The notes beneath the pieces are model-generated. The model was not told the DNA's origin and ran no database searches. It saw only the letters and a program-made list of their open reading frames with translations. This document shows, piece after piece, positions 15,041 to 22,729 of a stretch of 40,814 bases of DNA. Location of the stretch: contig MHMM01000004.1 of assembly GCA_001821555.1 (NCBI GenBank), positions 111,525 through 152,338 on the forward strand, written 5' to 3'. The stretch's first letter is position 1, and every line of letters starts with the position of its first letter. This stretch comes from Candidatus Nealsonbacteria bacterium RIFOXYB1_FULL_40_15. GTDB taxonomy: Bacteria > Patescibacteriota > Minisyncoccia > Minisyncoccales > GWA2-38-27. The position numbers and the translations under genes were made by a program.

Positions 15041-16885
15041 CTATTCCAGAACGGCTTTTATTCTTCTCACTCCAGCCGAAGACGATTCCTCTTTGAGGAT
15101 TTTAAAATGCCCGAGTTCTGAAGTCCTTTTAACATGCGGGCCTCCGCAAAATTCTTTGGACCAGGCGGAATCAATAGAACCGCCAATGTAATAAACATTT
15201 ACTTTCTCGCCGTACTTTTCTCCGAAAAAATGCAGAGCTCCGGTTTTCTCCGCCTCTTCCCTCAAAAGGGTTATTGATTCAACGGCCAGGTCCTCTTTAA
15301 TTTTTTTATTTACTATTTTTTCCACTCTCTCTATCTCTTTTTCGGTCATTTTCGCAGAATGAATAAAATCAAATCTTAAGCGTTCAGAGGTAATATTGCT
15401 CCCTTTCTGCCTTACATGTTCTCCCAGAACCTCGCGTAAAGCCCTATGAAGCAAATGAGTAGCCGTGTGGTATTTAATTTCCGCGTAACTGTGGCCGCCA
15501 AGCCCGCCTTTGAATTTTTGCTCGCTTCCGGATCTGGAAATCCTCTGATGATTTTCCAGATTTTTTCTGAACTTCGCTGTGTCAACGGACAGCCCTTTTT
15601 CTGCGGCAAGCTCTTGGGTCAATTCAAAAGGGAAACCGTAGGTTGTAAAAAGAATAAAGGGATCCGCGCCTTTTTCAAATTCCTTCAGTCCTTTGGTCAG
15701 AGTTTTTCTGAATCTTTTTTCTTCTTCGGATATTTCTTTTTTAATCTCTTCTGTTTTCAAATTTAATTCAGGATACGCATCCGAATACATTTCGGCCACT
15801 GTTTTTGCTAGATTCGCTAAAGTGCTTTTCATTATTCCCAAAGAATCAGCATATCTCACGCTTCTGCGTATAAGGCGCCTGACAAAATAGCCCCTATCTG
15901 TATTGGAAGGATAAACTCCGTCGGCAATAAGAAAAACAGCCGCTTTTATATGATCAGCAATAATTCTGAAAGATTTCGTCTCCTCGGCATTGTTTCCGTA
16001 TTTCTTGCCGGAAACATTTTCTATATAGTCCAATATGGGCCGATGATTGACCTCAATGACATCGGGGATGCCGCGCAAAGCCATGCCCATGCGTTCTAAA
16101 CCTCCTCCGAAGTCCACATTTCTTCTGGGCAGTTTTCCAAATGATCCGTCTGCATTTCTTACATATTCCATAAAAACAGAGTTCCCTATTTCCAAAAACC
16201 TTCCGCAATCGCAATTAGGGTGGCAATGCTTTCCAAACTTTTCGTCATGCTTTGTCTTAAAATCATAAAATATTTCAGAATCAGGCCCTCCCGGCTCTCC
16301 TCCGGGCATATTCTCCGGACAGCCCCATCTGCTCCACCAATTCTTATTTTTATCATAGTAAAAAATCCTCCCTCCCTGCATGCCGGTTTTGCTTCCATCA
16401 TCTTCTGAACCGATTAAAAGCTCTTTCGCCTCAATGCCTTTTTTTCTAAAAAGATCCTTCCAAATTTCCGCGGATTCATTGTCTTTAGGCAGACTGTTTG
16501 ATTCGTCTCCCATGAATACCGTCGTGTAAATCCTTTCGGGGTCCAACTTTAATTCTGAAACTAAAAATTCAAAAATCCAAGAGAGCTGTTCGCGCTTAAA
16601 ATAATCCCCAAAAGACCAGTTTCCAAGCATTTCAAAAAAAGTGGTATGCCTGTTGTCTCCCACTTCTTCAATATCCACGGATCTAAAGCTTTTTTGAGAA
16701 TCAGCGATCCTTTTCCCCAACGGATGGCTTTCACCTAGAAGATAAGGAACCATCGGCTGCATTCCGCTTCCGGTAAAAAGGGTGGTGGAATCATTTTCTG
16801 GAACCAAAGATGAAGAAGGAACAATTTTATGCCCCCTTTCTTTGAAAAATTCCAGAAATCTGTTTCTAATCTCCTTTGGATTCAT
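15041..16885 (-). CDS. alaS: Alanyl-tRNA synthetase, truncated form
   Basis: Class II synthetase for tRNA-Ala, 614 aa against ~875 in E. coli. The catalytic domain shows FTGSGMQPMVPYLLGE, the motif 2 region VGDNRHTTFFEMLGNWSFGDY and FGGGLERM. The editing domain follows, with HTATHLLH and CGGPH zinc/editing motifs (the family usually has CGGTH). The protein stops right after editing (KEESSSAGVRRIKA), so the coiled-coil/C-Ala domain for dimerisation and tRNA elbow binding is missing. Short AlaRS forms occur in several reduced lineages. The start overlaps the ykuK-like stop by 4 nt. Confidence 0.96.
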   Translation of the reverse strand: MNPKEIRNRFLEFFKERGHKIVPSSSLVPENDSTTLFTGSGMQPMVPYLLGESHPLGKRIADSQKSFRSVDIEEVGDNRHTTFFEMLGNWSFGDYFKREQLSWIFEFLVSELKLDPERIYTTVFMGDESNSLPKDNESAEIWKDLFRKKGIEAKELLIGSEDDGSKTGMQGGRIFYYDKNKNWWSRWGCPENMPGGEPGGPDSEIFYDFKTKHDEKFGKHCHPNCDCGRFLEIGNSVFMEYVRNADGSFGKLPRRNVDFGGGLERMGMALRGIPDVIEVNHRPILDYIENVSGKKYGNNAEETKSFRIIADHIKAAVFLIADGVYPSNTDRGYFVRRLIRRSVRYADSLGIMKSTLANLAKTVAEMYSDAYPELNLKTEEIKKEISEEEKRFRKTLTKGLKEFEKGADPFILFTTYGFPFELTQELAAEKGLSVDTAKFRKNLENHQRISRSGSEQKFKGGLGGHSYAEIKYHTATHLLHRALREVLGEHVRQKGSNITSERLRFDFIHSAKMTEKEIERVEKIVNKKIKEDLAVESITLLREEAEKTGALHFFGEKYGEKVNVYYIGGSIDSAWSKEFCGGPHVKRTSELGHFKILKEESSSAGVRRIKAVLE

Positions 16886-17394
16886 GAATATCTGTGTGCG
16901 ACCACTGAAGCTATGCAGGCTTCAGGCTTTATTTTCGGTTCAAATCCATTGCCCCTTATAAGGCCGGTAAGTTCTTTGACCATATTCTTTGTGGCTCCTT
17001 TTTCTCCTATGTCGGCGTGTATGTAATTAAATTCGTAGCTAAGGTTTTGTCCTTTCAACCTGTCTTCCAAAAGTTCTCTTAGGGATAATGCAAGATCGCA
17101 GGAAAGCAAAATCTCCTGGAGGATCCTGTTTCTCCAATTGACAAATCTCTTGTTGAAGTCTTCAGAATATCGCGTTCTTTTAAGAAAATACCTCCCACCC
17201 TCTCCTTTTCTTAAAACAGCCACTACAACCGGAAAATACGGCTCTGCAGTTGAAGCAGAATCGCATCCGACTATGACCTCGTAAGACATTTCTGGTCTTT
17301 CTTCCATATAGGATTCCATTTCTTCAAGCACCTGTTCTGCTGAAAGCATTCCTTTCGTAGGGTTATAGAATTTTTCCTGCCAAAAACCATTCAT
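16882..17394 (-). CDS. YkuK-like (DUF458) RNase H-fold protein
   Basis: A 170-aa protein matching my recollection of the YkuK/DUF458 family. It has the N-terminal F.NPTKGMLS signature, the acidic strand YEVIVGCDSAS, the RKGEGGRYFLKRTRYS segment, the YIHADIGEKGATKNMVKEL motif and the C-terminal IKPEACIASVVAHRY. The conserved Asp residues (GCDS, ADIG) and His fit an RNase H-like fold; the biochemical role is not established. An in-frame ATG at 17484 would add 30 residues encoded by a palindrome. It is rejected because the start at 17394 lies 6 nt from a good -10 box. It overlaps alaS by 4 nt. Confidence 0.82.
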   Translation of the reverse strand: MNGFWQEKFYNPTKGMLSAEQVLEEMESYMEERPEMSYEVIVGCDSASTAEPYFPVVVAVLRKGEGGRYFLKRTRYSEDFNKRFVNWRNRILQEILLSCDLALSLRELLEDRLKGQNLSYEFNYIHADIGEKGATKNMVKELTGLIRGNGFEPKIKPEACIASVVAHRYS

Positions 17395-17400
17395 GCTACT

Positions 17401-17429
17401 TTTATAGCAAAAAATACGGATTTCTTCAA
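17401..17429 (-). promoter_or_regulatory. Promoter of ykuK-like/alaS operon (leaderless type)
   Basis: The minus strand reads TTGAAG, 17 nt, TATAAA with extended TGC, then 6 nt to the ATG at 17394. The 30-bp palindrome at 17440-17469 lies just upstream of the -35 box. Confidence 0.7.
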
Positions 17430-17439
17430 ATCTTTCCCC

Positions 17440-17469
17440 ATGAGCCTGGCTCATATGAGCCAGGCTCAT
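17440..17469. repeat. Perfect 30-bp palindrome made of two 15-bp dyads
   Basis: Two adjacent 15-mers, ATGAGCCTGGCTCAT and ATGAGCCAGGCTCAT, are exact reverse complements, so the whole is a perfect 30-bp palindrome. Each half is itself a 7-bp dyad around one central base. It could be a tandem operator for the promoter at 17401-17429 or a cruciform/terminator after tpiA. On the minus strand no T-run follows it. Confidence 0.9.
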
Positions 17470-17507
17470 TTTGATACAGTGCATACAATCCTAGTTTAAT
17501 TTACAAT

Positions 17508-18242
17508 TCAGAAGAGTTTTGATATCTTTGAAAATTCTTCGGGATCTAAGGAGGATCCGCCGACCAAAAGGCCGTCGTATCCGGATTCTTTTATATACTC
17601 TTCTGCATTTTTTGAATTTACGCTTCCTCCGTAAAGTATTTTGATTTTATCCAAAGGATATATTCCCGATACAACTTTCTTAATAAAAAGCATCATCTTT
17701 TGAGCTTCTTCGGGATCGCACGGCATACCGGTTCCTATCGCCCAAACAGGCTCATAAGCAATGCACAGGCCCTTTGTCTTTAATTTGTTTTGGGAAATAC
17801 CCTCCAAGCTCTCTAAAATCTGCTGTTCAAGTACTTTTTGCTCTTCTCCTCTGTCTCTCTGCTCCCTGCTCTCGCCAATACATAATACCGGCATAAGGCC
17901 TGACTCAAGAACAGAATTTACTTTATTTTTTACCGTCTCGCTCGTTTCGCCCTGTTTTCTTCTTTCAGAGTGCCCTAAGATAATATAACTGCATCCCAAA
18001 GAAGATAACTGCAAAGCAGAAACCTCCCCTGTAAAAGCGCCTCTTTCTTCCCAGTGGCAGTTCTGGGCTCCAAGCTTAAATCCCTGCTTTTTTTGAAATA
18101 AAAAAAGGTAGGCCGAAGGAGGGCAGAAAACAATTTCAGAAGAAGTCTTCTTTATCTTTTTTGAAACAGCAGAAAACAAAGATTTTGCTTCTTTCAAAGA
18201 AGCTGGGTTCATCTTCCAATTTGCGATAATTATAGGTTTCAT
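17508..18242 (-). CDS. tpiA: Triosephosphate isomerase
   Basis: Interconverts dihydroxyacetone phosphate and glyceraldehyde-3-phosphate in glycolysis; 244 aa TIM barrel. Active-site residues are visible: Asn and Lys in IIIANWKMN, His in IILGHSERR, Glu in CIAYEPVWAIGTG (loop 6 follows), and the phosphate loop GGSVNSKNAEEY with LVGGSSLDPEEF. A 20-residue in-frame upstream extension overlaps the previous gene and is rejected. The ATG at 18242 lies 6 nt after a TATAAT box. It is probably monocistronic or the tail of a short unit. Confidence 0.97.
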   Translation of the reverse strand: MKPIIIANWKMNPASLKEAKSLFSAVSKKIKKTSSEIVFCPPSAYLFLFQKKQGFKLGAQNCHWEERGAFTGEVSALQLSSLGCSYIILGHSERRKQGETSETVKNKVNSVLESGLMPVLCIGESREQRDRGEEQKVLEQQILESLEGISQNKLKTKGLCIAYEPVWAIGTGMPCDPEEAQKMMLFIKKVVSGIYPLDKIKILYGGSVNSKNAEEYIKESGYDGLLVGGSSLDPEEFSKISKLF

Positions 18243-18248
18243 TATTTT

Positions 18249-18254
18249 ATTATA
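18249..18254 (-). promoter_or_regulatory. -10 box of tpiA, fused to the preceding terminator
   Basis: A perfect TATAAT lies 6 nt before the tpiA ATG, directly downstream of the terminator at 18264-18293. The -35 region (TTTCCT at 17 nt) is weak and falls inside the terminator stem, so promoter and terminator share bases. The transcript would be leaderless. Confidence 0.5.
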
Positions 18255-18263
18255 CAAAAATCC

Positions 18264-18293
18264 AAAGGGACAGGAAAGATCCTGCCCCTTTTT
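18264..18293. terminator. Terminator between small Cys-rich gene and tpiA
   Basis: An 11-pair stem with one mismatch (AAAGGGaCAGGA / TCCTGcCCCTTT) and a 4-nt loop. T-runs lie on both sides: five T on plus, and TTTTT after a GGA step on minus. It begins 6 nt after the stop of the small gene at 18299. Confidence 0.75.
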
Positions 18294-18298
18294 GACTC

Positions 18299-18466
18299 TC
18301 ATTCCTCAAAGCCAGTCGCAAGATCCAAGTCCCGACGGTCTTCTCTGTATTCAGGAGGACAACCTATGCAGAAATCTCCAAAACCGCCGTTGTCACGGAA
18401 AAGCCGGCATTCAGTTGCACAAATGCTTGCTTTCCCTGCATCCAACACCAATGTCACTTCTTCCAT
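18299..18466 (-). CDS. Small Cys-containing protein, unknown
   Basis: A 55-aa ORF with four cysteines arranged CATEC ... CIGC, which could bind a metal, and a very acidic C-terminus. It starts at ATG 18466 with a textbook AAGGAGG Shine-Dalgarno site 6 nt upstream, the best in the window, and ends 6 nt before a terminator. It sits between map and tpiA. Family not recognised. The strong RBS and terminator argue that it is translated; it is unlikely to be a remnant of map or tpiA. Confidence 0.6.
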   Translation of the reverse strand: MEEVTLVLDAGKASICATECRLFRDNGGFGDFCIGCPPEYREDRRDLDLATGFEE

Positions 18467-18509
18467 AGCGGGCCTCCTTGAAAAAAGGAACAATATAAGA
18501 ACTCTAATT

Positions 18510-19271
18510 TCAGGATAATCCTCCCTGTATTTCTGTCAATACTTTCACGCCTTGTTTGATAACGGCGATAGTATGCTCAAAATGGGCAGAGAGAGATCCG
18601 TCTTTTGTCTGATATCCGTATCCATCTCTAGCTCTTTTTATATTGTAATCTCCTATGGCCACCATGGGCTCTATGCAAAAAACCATTCCTTCTTTTACAA
18701 CATCTCCCGATCTCCTTTTGCCATAGTTGGCTACCTCGGGTTCTTCGTGCAGGTTCTCTCCTATTCCATGTCCGCAGAGATCCCGGACAACTCCGTATCC
18801 TTGGCTTTCAATATACCTTTGGATAGTATTGCCTATATCTCCAAAAGTGACTCCGGGACGCGTTTTCTTTATGCCCCTCTTGAGAGCTTTTCTTGTAACC
18901 CAGATCAGACGCTGGACTTCAGGACTTACCTTGCCCACGGGCAGAGTAATTGCCATATCCGAATGATAGCCTTTGTAATGCGCCCCTCCATCTAGAGAGA
19001 TTATATCCCCTTCTTTGAGCTTTCTGTCCGAAGGGATGCAATGCACCAGTTCTTCGTTTACGGATGTACAGAGAGTTGCTGGAAACCCTTCGTGCCCCTT
19101 AAAGGATGACTTTGCCCCATAAGACAAAATAAGGGCTTCGGCAGTTTCATCCAGCTCTTTTGTCGTAATTCCGGGTTTTACCATTAAAGATACTTGTTTC
19201 ATTACTTTTGCAAGTATCTGTCCCGCTTCAGCCATCAGCTCTATTTCCTTTTCTGTTTTAATTTTGATCAC
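18510..19271 (-). CDS. map: Methionine aminopeptidase, type I
   Basis: Removes the initiator methionine from nascent proteins; 253 aa. All five metal ligands can be located: Asp in IISLDGGAHYKGYHSD (two Asp), His in CGHGIGENLHEEP, Glu in FCIEPM and Glu in HFEHTIAV. An N-terminal SH3-binding-like extension is absent. It overlaps the kinase gene upstream by 4 nt (ATGA), continuing the secY-adk-kinase-map chain. In many bacteria infA would follow; here the chain ends and infA lies about 6 kb away. Confidence 0.97.
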   Translation of the reverse strand: MIKIKTEKEIELMAEAGQILAKVMKQVSLMVKPGITTKELDETAEALILSYGAKSSFKGHEGFPATLCTSVNEELVHCIPSDRKLKEGDIISLDGGAHYKGYHSDMAITLPVGKVSPEVQRLIWVTRKALKRGIKKTRPGVTFGDIGNTIQRYIESQGYGVVRDLCGHGIGENLHEEPEVANYGKRRSGDVVKEGMVFCIEPMVAIGDYNIKRARDGYGYQTKDGSLSAHFEHTIAVIKQGVKVLTEIQGGLS

Positions 19272-19837
19272 AATATTTGTAAAAGAATATCTTTAATCTT
19301 CAGTTTCAATTCTTCTATTGTTCCCATATTTATTATTGTAAAATCTGCCATCGCAATTGGCCCTCCTTTTTCTACCTTCTCAATTTCATTATAATCTCTT
19401 TTCTTTGACTCTTCTGGCGAAAATGGTCTGAAACGCATTTCAGGATCATTTTCCGCTTTTCTCTCGCTTAACCTTTTGTATCTGATTTCCGGAGGCGCAT
19501 AAACCGCGACGACATGCATTTTATCACCGTACTTCTCCTTTAGCAGTTTGTATTCTGACCAGCTGTAAAGCCCGTCCCCCACTACATTGGAAGCTTTTAA
19601 AAGTTCGTCACATTTAGAAATATTCAGCAAAGCCATCGCAGCCATTCCATGCTTTTTTCTTAACTCCTCTCTTATCAGTTTCTCGCTTTCCTCCCCCGGC
19701 CTTAATCCCCTTTTTTTCACAAGATCTAAGACTATCTGTCCAAATCTCAAAAAAGAAAATCCATGTTTCGCAAATTCATCAGAAGCGATGCTTTTGCCGG
19801 AGCCAGGCATACCCACCACAAACACAATTCGATTCAT
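19268..19837 (-). CDS. P-loop nucleotide kinase, UPF0200/dephospho-CoA kinase-like
   Basis: A 189-aa P-loop protein starting with the Walker A GMPGSGKSIASDEF (residues ~9-22). It has RRxxR-type basic residues in YKRLSERKAENDPEMRF and a C-terminal RDYNEIEKVEKGGPIAMADF segment. That segment resembles the archaeal UPF0200 family and dephospho-CoA kinases (D-x-x-E...G...AD..I.N). The substrate cannot be named from sequence. It is inserted between adk and map with 4-nt overlaps on both sides, so it is tightly co-translated with adenylate kinase. Confidence 0.75.
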   Translation of the reverse strand: MNRIVFVVGMPGSGKSIASDEFAKHGFSFLRFGQIVLDLVKKRGLRPGEESEKLIREELRKKHGMAAMALLNISKCDELLKASNVVGDGLYSWSEYKLLKEKYGDKMHVVAVYAPPEIRYKRLSERKAENDPEMRFRPFSPEESKKRDYNEIEKVEKGGPIAMADFTIINMGTIEELKLKIKDILLQIL

Positions 19838-20487
19838 ATAACTTTTAATATATCCTCGAAAACCCTCTCTATTGCCTGCTCCCCGTTTATCTCCGCGAGT
19901 CTTTTTGTCTTCTTATAGTAATTGATTATAGGAGAAACTTCTTTTTTAAACCATTCTATCCTTTTCCTTGTCGGCCCAATTTTATCATCATTACGCTGGA
20001 CTAATTTTCCTCCGCACTTAGGACATTCTTTAATATTTTTAAAACTTCCAATATATGGGATTATCTCCTTGCAGGCAGAGCATATTTTTCTTTTAGTAAG
20101 GCGGTTTATAGCTTCTTTGTTTGAGATATCAACTAAAACAGCATTTAGCTTCCAACCATACCATTCGAAAACTTCGTCTATAAGATAGGCCTCTAGGATT
20201 TTCCTGGGATTGCCGTCCATTACAAACCCTTTTAGATTTTTTTTATTTTTCAGCTCTTCTACCCTATCCAGCCAAAGCTTTGTTATAATAGGAGTGGGAA
20301 CCAATTGCCCCTTTCTTAGAACCTCGCTAAGTTTTTTGCCAGTGAAATCATTTTTTTGGGCTCTCGCTCTTAATAAATCACCGCTACCTATATACTCTAA
20401 ACCGAACTTTTTAACTAAAAACTTTGCTTGAGTTCCCTTTCCCGATCCGGACTTTCCAAGCAACGTTATTATCAAAGGATTTTTCAT
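19834..20487 (-). CDS. adk: Adenylate kinase
   Basis: Phosphotransfer between ATP and AMP; 217 aa. Visible elements are the P-loop GKSGSGKGTQAKF, the AMP-binding IGSGDLLRAR, MDGNPRKI (usually DGFPRT, so Phe is replaced by Asn) and a zinc-type LID with CSACKE ... CPKCGG. It follows secY by 36 nt and has its own strong promoter in that gap, so it can be expressed apart from the ribosomal operon. A second adenylate-kinase-like gene lies at 36277-37335. Confidence 0.93.
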   Translation of the reverse strand: MKNPLIITLLGKSGSGKGTQAKFLVKKFGLEYIGSGDLLRARAQKNDFTGKKLSEVLRKGQLVPTPIITKLWLDRVEELKNKKNLKGFVMDGNPRKILEAYLIDEVFEWYGWKLNAVLVDISNKEAINRLTKRKICSACKEIIPYIGSFKNIKECPKCGGKLVQRNDDKIGPTRKRIEWFKKEVSPIINYYKKTKRLAEINGEQAIERVFEDILKVI

Positions 20488-20493
20488 TGCTTA

Positions 20494-20521
20494 ATTATAT
20501 CAAACCTTCCGAGACTATCAA
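20494..20521 (-). promoter_or_regulatory. Internal promoter for adk-kinase-map (leaderless type)
   Basis: In the 36-nt gap after secY the minus strand reads TTGATA, 16 nt, TATAAT with extended TGA, then 6 nt to the adk ATG. The -10 is a perfect consensus and the start site is predicted at the start codon. Confidence 0.72.
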
Positions 20522-20523
20522 AT

Positions 20524-21819
20524 TTAAAACGTTTCATAGTCTCTCATCTGAAGTTGCGAGTTGATCTGCCTCATAGTTTCCAAGACAACAGAAACCACGA
20601 TCAAAAGAGATGTCCCTCCGATAAGAAAGCTAAAGTTGTTCTGGACTCCGGTAAGGCCCCCGACTATTGAGGGCATAACAGCTATCATCCCCAGGAAAAT
20701 AGCTCCTATCAGAAGCACTCTGTTTAGTATGAAATGGATGAATTTAGCTGTAGAGTCTCCTGGCCTTATTCCAGGAACAAATCCTCCCATTCTCTGAAGA
20801 TTCTGGGATATCTGCTTAGGATCAAAAGTAACTGCGGTATAGAAATAGGTAAAGAGAACTACGAGCAAAAAGTAAAGTATTCCCCTTACCCACGGATTGG
20901 CTAAAAACAAAGAAACATTCTGGGCGATATCTCCCATTCTCCCTCCGGCAGATCCCAAGAAGTTGACTATCATTTCAGGGAAGATAAGTATGGACATTGC
21001 AAATATTATAGGCATAACCCCTGCAGGATTTATATTAAGAGGAAGATAAGTTGAAACACCTCCGTACATCTTATTCCCTCTGACTCTTTTCGCGTATGAT
21101 ATAGGAATATTTCTTCTCCCCTCGGTGATAAGCACTACCGCCATTATTATAACCAAAGACATTACGAAAAAGAGAATGTAATTAGGGATTTTTGCGGGAT
21201 CTGTGGATATATCCTGCCAGGCCTGGAAAACATTCATGGGAAAGCCGGCAATAATGCCCGCGAATATCAATATTGAAACTCCGTTGCCAATTCCTTTTTC
21301 GGTTATCAGCTCTCCAAGCCACATCAGAAAAACAGTTCCGGCCGTTATCGTTATTATGGCGGTTATTGTGTCAAAAAGCCCCAAAGCAGGGTATATTACA
21401 GGGCTAGGGCCCCTCTGAAACCAGCTTAGCATGGCATAAGACTGGAGAACCGCTAAAGGAATTGTTAACACCCTCCCCCATTGGTTAAACTTCTTCTTTC
21501 CTGCTTCGCCCTCTTCTTTATAAATCTTTTCTAACTGGGGAAATATCATAGTCAAAAGCTGCAGTATTATGACTGCTGTGATATATGGTCCGAGTCCAAG
21601 CATTATTATAGAAAAATTGCTCAAAGCTCCTCCTGTAAGAACGCTCAATAAGCCGAGAGCCTTAAATCTGTTAAAAAAGCTTTCCAGATTGGATGCGTCC
21701 AGCCCAGGCATAGGGATATTAGCCATAAGCCTGAAAACAGCGAGAACAAACAAAACAAAAATTATCTTTTTCCTAAGATCCGGTATTTTAAAGATTTGAA
21801 GAACTTTTTGATACCACAT
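20524..21819 (-). CDS. secY: Protein translocase subunit SecY
   Basis: Channel subunit of the Sec translocon; 431 aa with about ten hydrophobic helices. Conserved segments are FRLMANIPMPGLD, the plug region ALSNFSIIMLGLGPYITAVI, GIGNGVSILIFAGI, PISYAKRVRGNKMYGG with the cytoplasmic loop residues, the NPAGVMPIIFA helix 7 and the C-terminal loop DPKQISQNLQRMGGFVPGIRPG. It follows rplO with no gap. secE is not in the window. Confidence 0.97.
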   Translation of the reverse strand: MWYQKVLQIFKIPDLRKKIIFVLFVLAVFRLMANIPMPGLDASNLESFFNRFKALGLLSVLTGGALSNFSIIMLGLGPYITAVIILQLLTMIFPQLEKIYKEEGEAGKKKFNQWGRVLTIPLAVLQSYAMLSWFQRGPSPVIYPALGLFDTITAIITITAGTVFLMWLGELITEKGIGNGVSILIFAGIIAGFPMNVFQAWQDISTDPAKIPNYILFFVMSLVIIMAVVLITEGRRNIPISYAKRVRGNKMYGGVSTYLPLNINPAGVMPIIFAMSILIFPEMIVNFLGSAGGRMGDIAQNVSLFLANPWVRGILYFLLVVLFTYFYTAVTFDPKQISQNLQRMGGFVPGIRPGDSTAKFIHFILNRVLLIGAIFLGMIAVMPSIVGGLTGVQNNFSFLIGGTSLLIVVSVVLETMRQINSQLQMRDYETF

Positions 21820-22251
21820 TTATTTTATTTCTGACCCTGATTCCTCAATTTTTTCTCTTGATTTTTTAGAAAAACTGCAGTTCTCAAATACGAACTTTTT
21901 CTTTATTTCCCCCGATCCTAAAATCTTTATCTTCGGAGTCCTGCCCTTTATCCTGCGGACAAGCTTTTTTTCTGCGAGAATCCTGGGATTTATAGTTTCA
22001 CCCGCCCTAAAAGATTTCTCAATATCCTTCAGATTGACTGAAGATTCTCGGCTTAAAACCCTAAGAGACCTGTATCCTTTAAGCTTGGGATACTTCTTAA
22101 TAAACTGCCTAATGGCAGGTTCCATTCTTCTCCCGGCCCTGGACTTCTGTCCCTTAAGGCCACGGCCTGAATAGGTGCCTCTTTTCCCCCCTCTTCCTAT
22201 TCTCCTTTTCCCTTTCTTTTTATGTATTGGTTTTAATTGGTTTATCTGCAT
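21820..22251 (-). CDS. rplO: 50S ribosomal protein L15
   Basis: 143-aa late-assembly protein. It starts MQINQLKPIHKKKGKRRIGR and has the glycine/arginine-rich GKRGTYSGRGLKGQKSRAGRR loop that enters 23S rRNA, then the globular domain with GETINPRILAEKKLV and KIKILGSGEIKKKF. It directly abuts rpsE; the rpmD (L30) gene usually found between the two is absent. Stop and secY start are adjacent. Confidence 0.97.
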   Translation of the reverse strand: MQINQLKPIHKKKGKRRIGRGGKRGTYSGRGLKGQKSRAGRRMEPAIRQFIKKYPKLKGYRSLRVLSRESSVNLKDIEKSFRAGETINPRILAEKKLVRRIKGRTPKIKILGSGEIKKKFVFENCSFSKKSREKIEESGSEIK

Positions 22252-22725
22252 TTATTTCAGGCATTTAAGGGCTTTCATCACCGCTTTTGCGTTATTTATC
22301 TTATTAGAAGTTTTTCCTAGTTTTTTTGAAGAAATATTCTTTATGCCAGCCAGAGAACATATGGCTCTCACTGTTCCTCCGGCAACAAGCCCTCTTCCCT
22401 GGACTTGCGGTTTCATCATTATTCTGGCGGCTCCGAATTTGGCCTCAACCGGAAAGGGTATGGTATCGTTTTTCATGGGAACTGTTATCATATTTTTCTT
22501 GGCTACTCTGGTTGCCTTATCCAAAGCTTGCGCGACATCAATTCCCTTTGAAACTCCAAATCCCACTTTGCCTTTTTTATCTCCGACAACCACGCTCGCT
22601 CTGAATTTCAATCTTTTGCCTCCCTTGGTTACTCTCGTAACTCTCGCCAAATCTAAAAGCTTGGATTCAAATTCATCTTTTTTAACAAAACTCCTTCTTT
22701 CAAACTTTGGGGTATTCTTTTCCAT
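22252..22725 (-). CDS. rpsE: 30S ribosomal protein S5
   Basis: 157-aa decoding-fidelity protein. The double-stranded-RNA-binding-like N-terminal domain shows LLDLARVTRVTKGGKRLKFR and VGDKKGKVGFGVSKG. The C-terminal domain shows GAARIMMKPQVQGRGLVAGG and VRAICSLAGIKNISSKKLG. It is placed 5 nt after rplR and immediately before rplO. Confidence 0.97.
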   Translation of the reverse strand: MEKNTPKFERRSFVKKDEFESKLLDLARVTRVTKGGKRLKFRASVVVGDKKGKVGFGVSKGIDVAQALDKATRVAKKNMITVPMKNDTIPFPVEAKFGAARIMMKPQVQGRGLVAGGTVRAICSLAGIKNISSKKLGKTSNKINNAKAVMKALKCLK

Positions 22726-22729
22726 TTTA

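Noticed and set aside
15446-15766. Plus-strand open frames opposite alaS
   Set aside because: alaS is continuous and conserved on the other strand; no independent start or family signal.
17395-17484. 30-residue N-terminal extension of the ykuK-like gene
   Set aside because: It is encoded by the palindrome and promoter; the family start motif follows the ATG at 17394.
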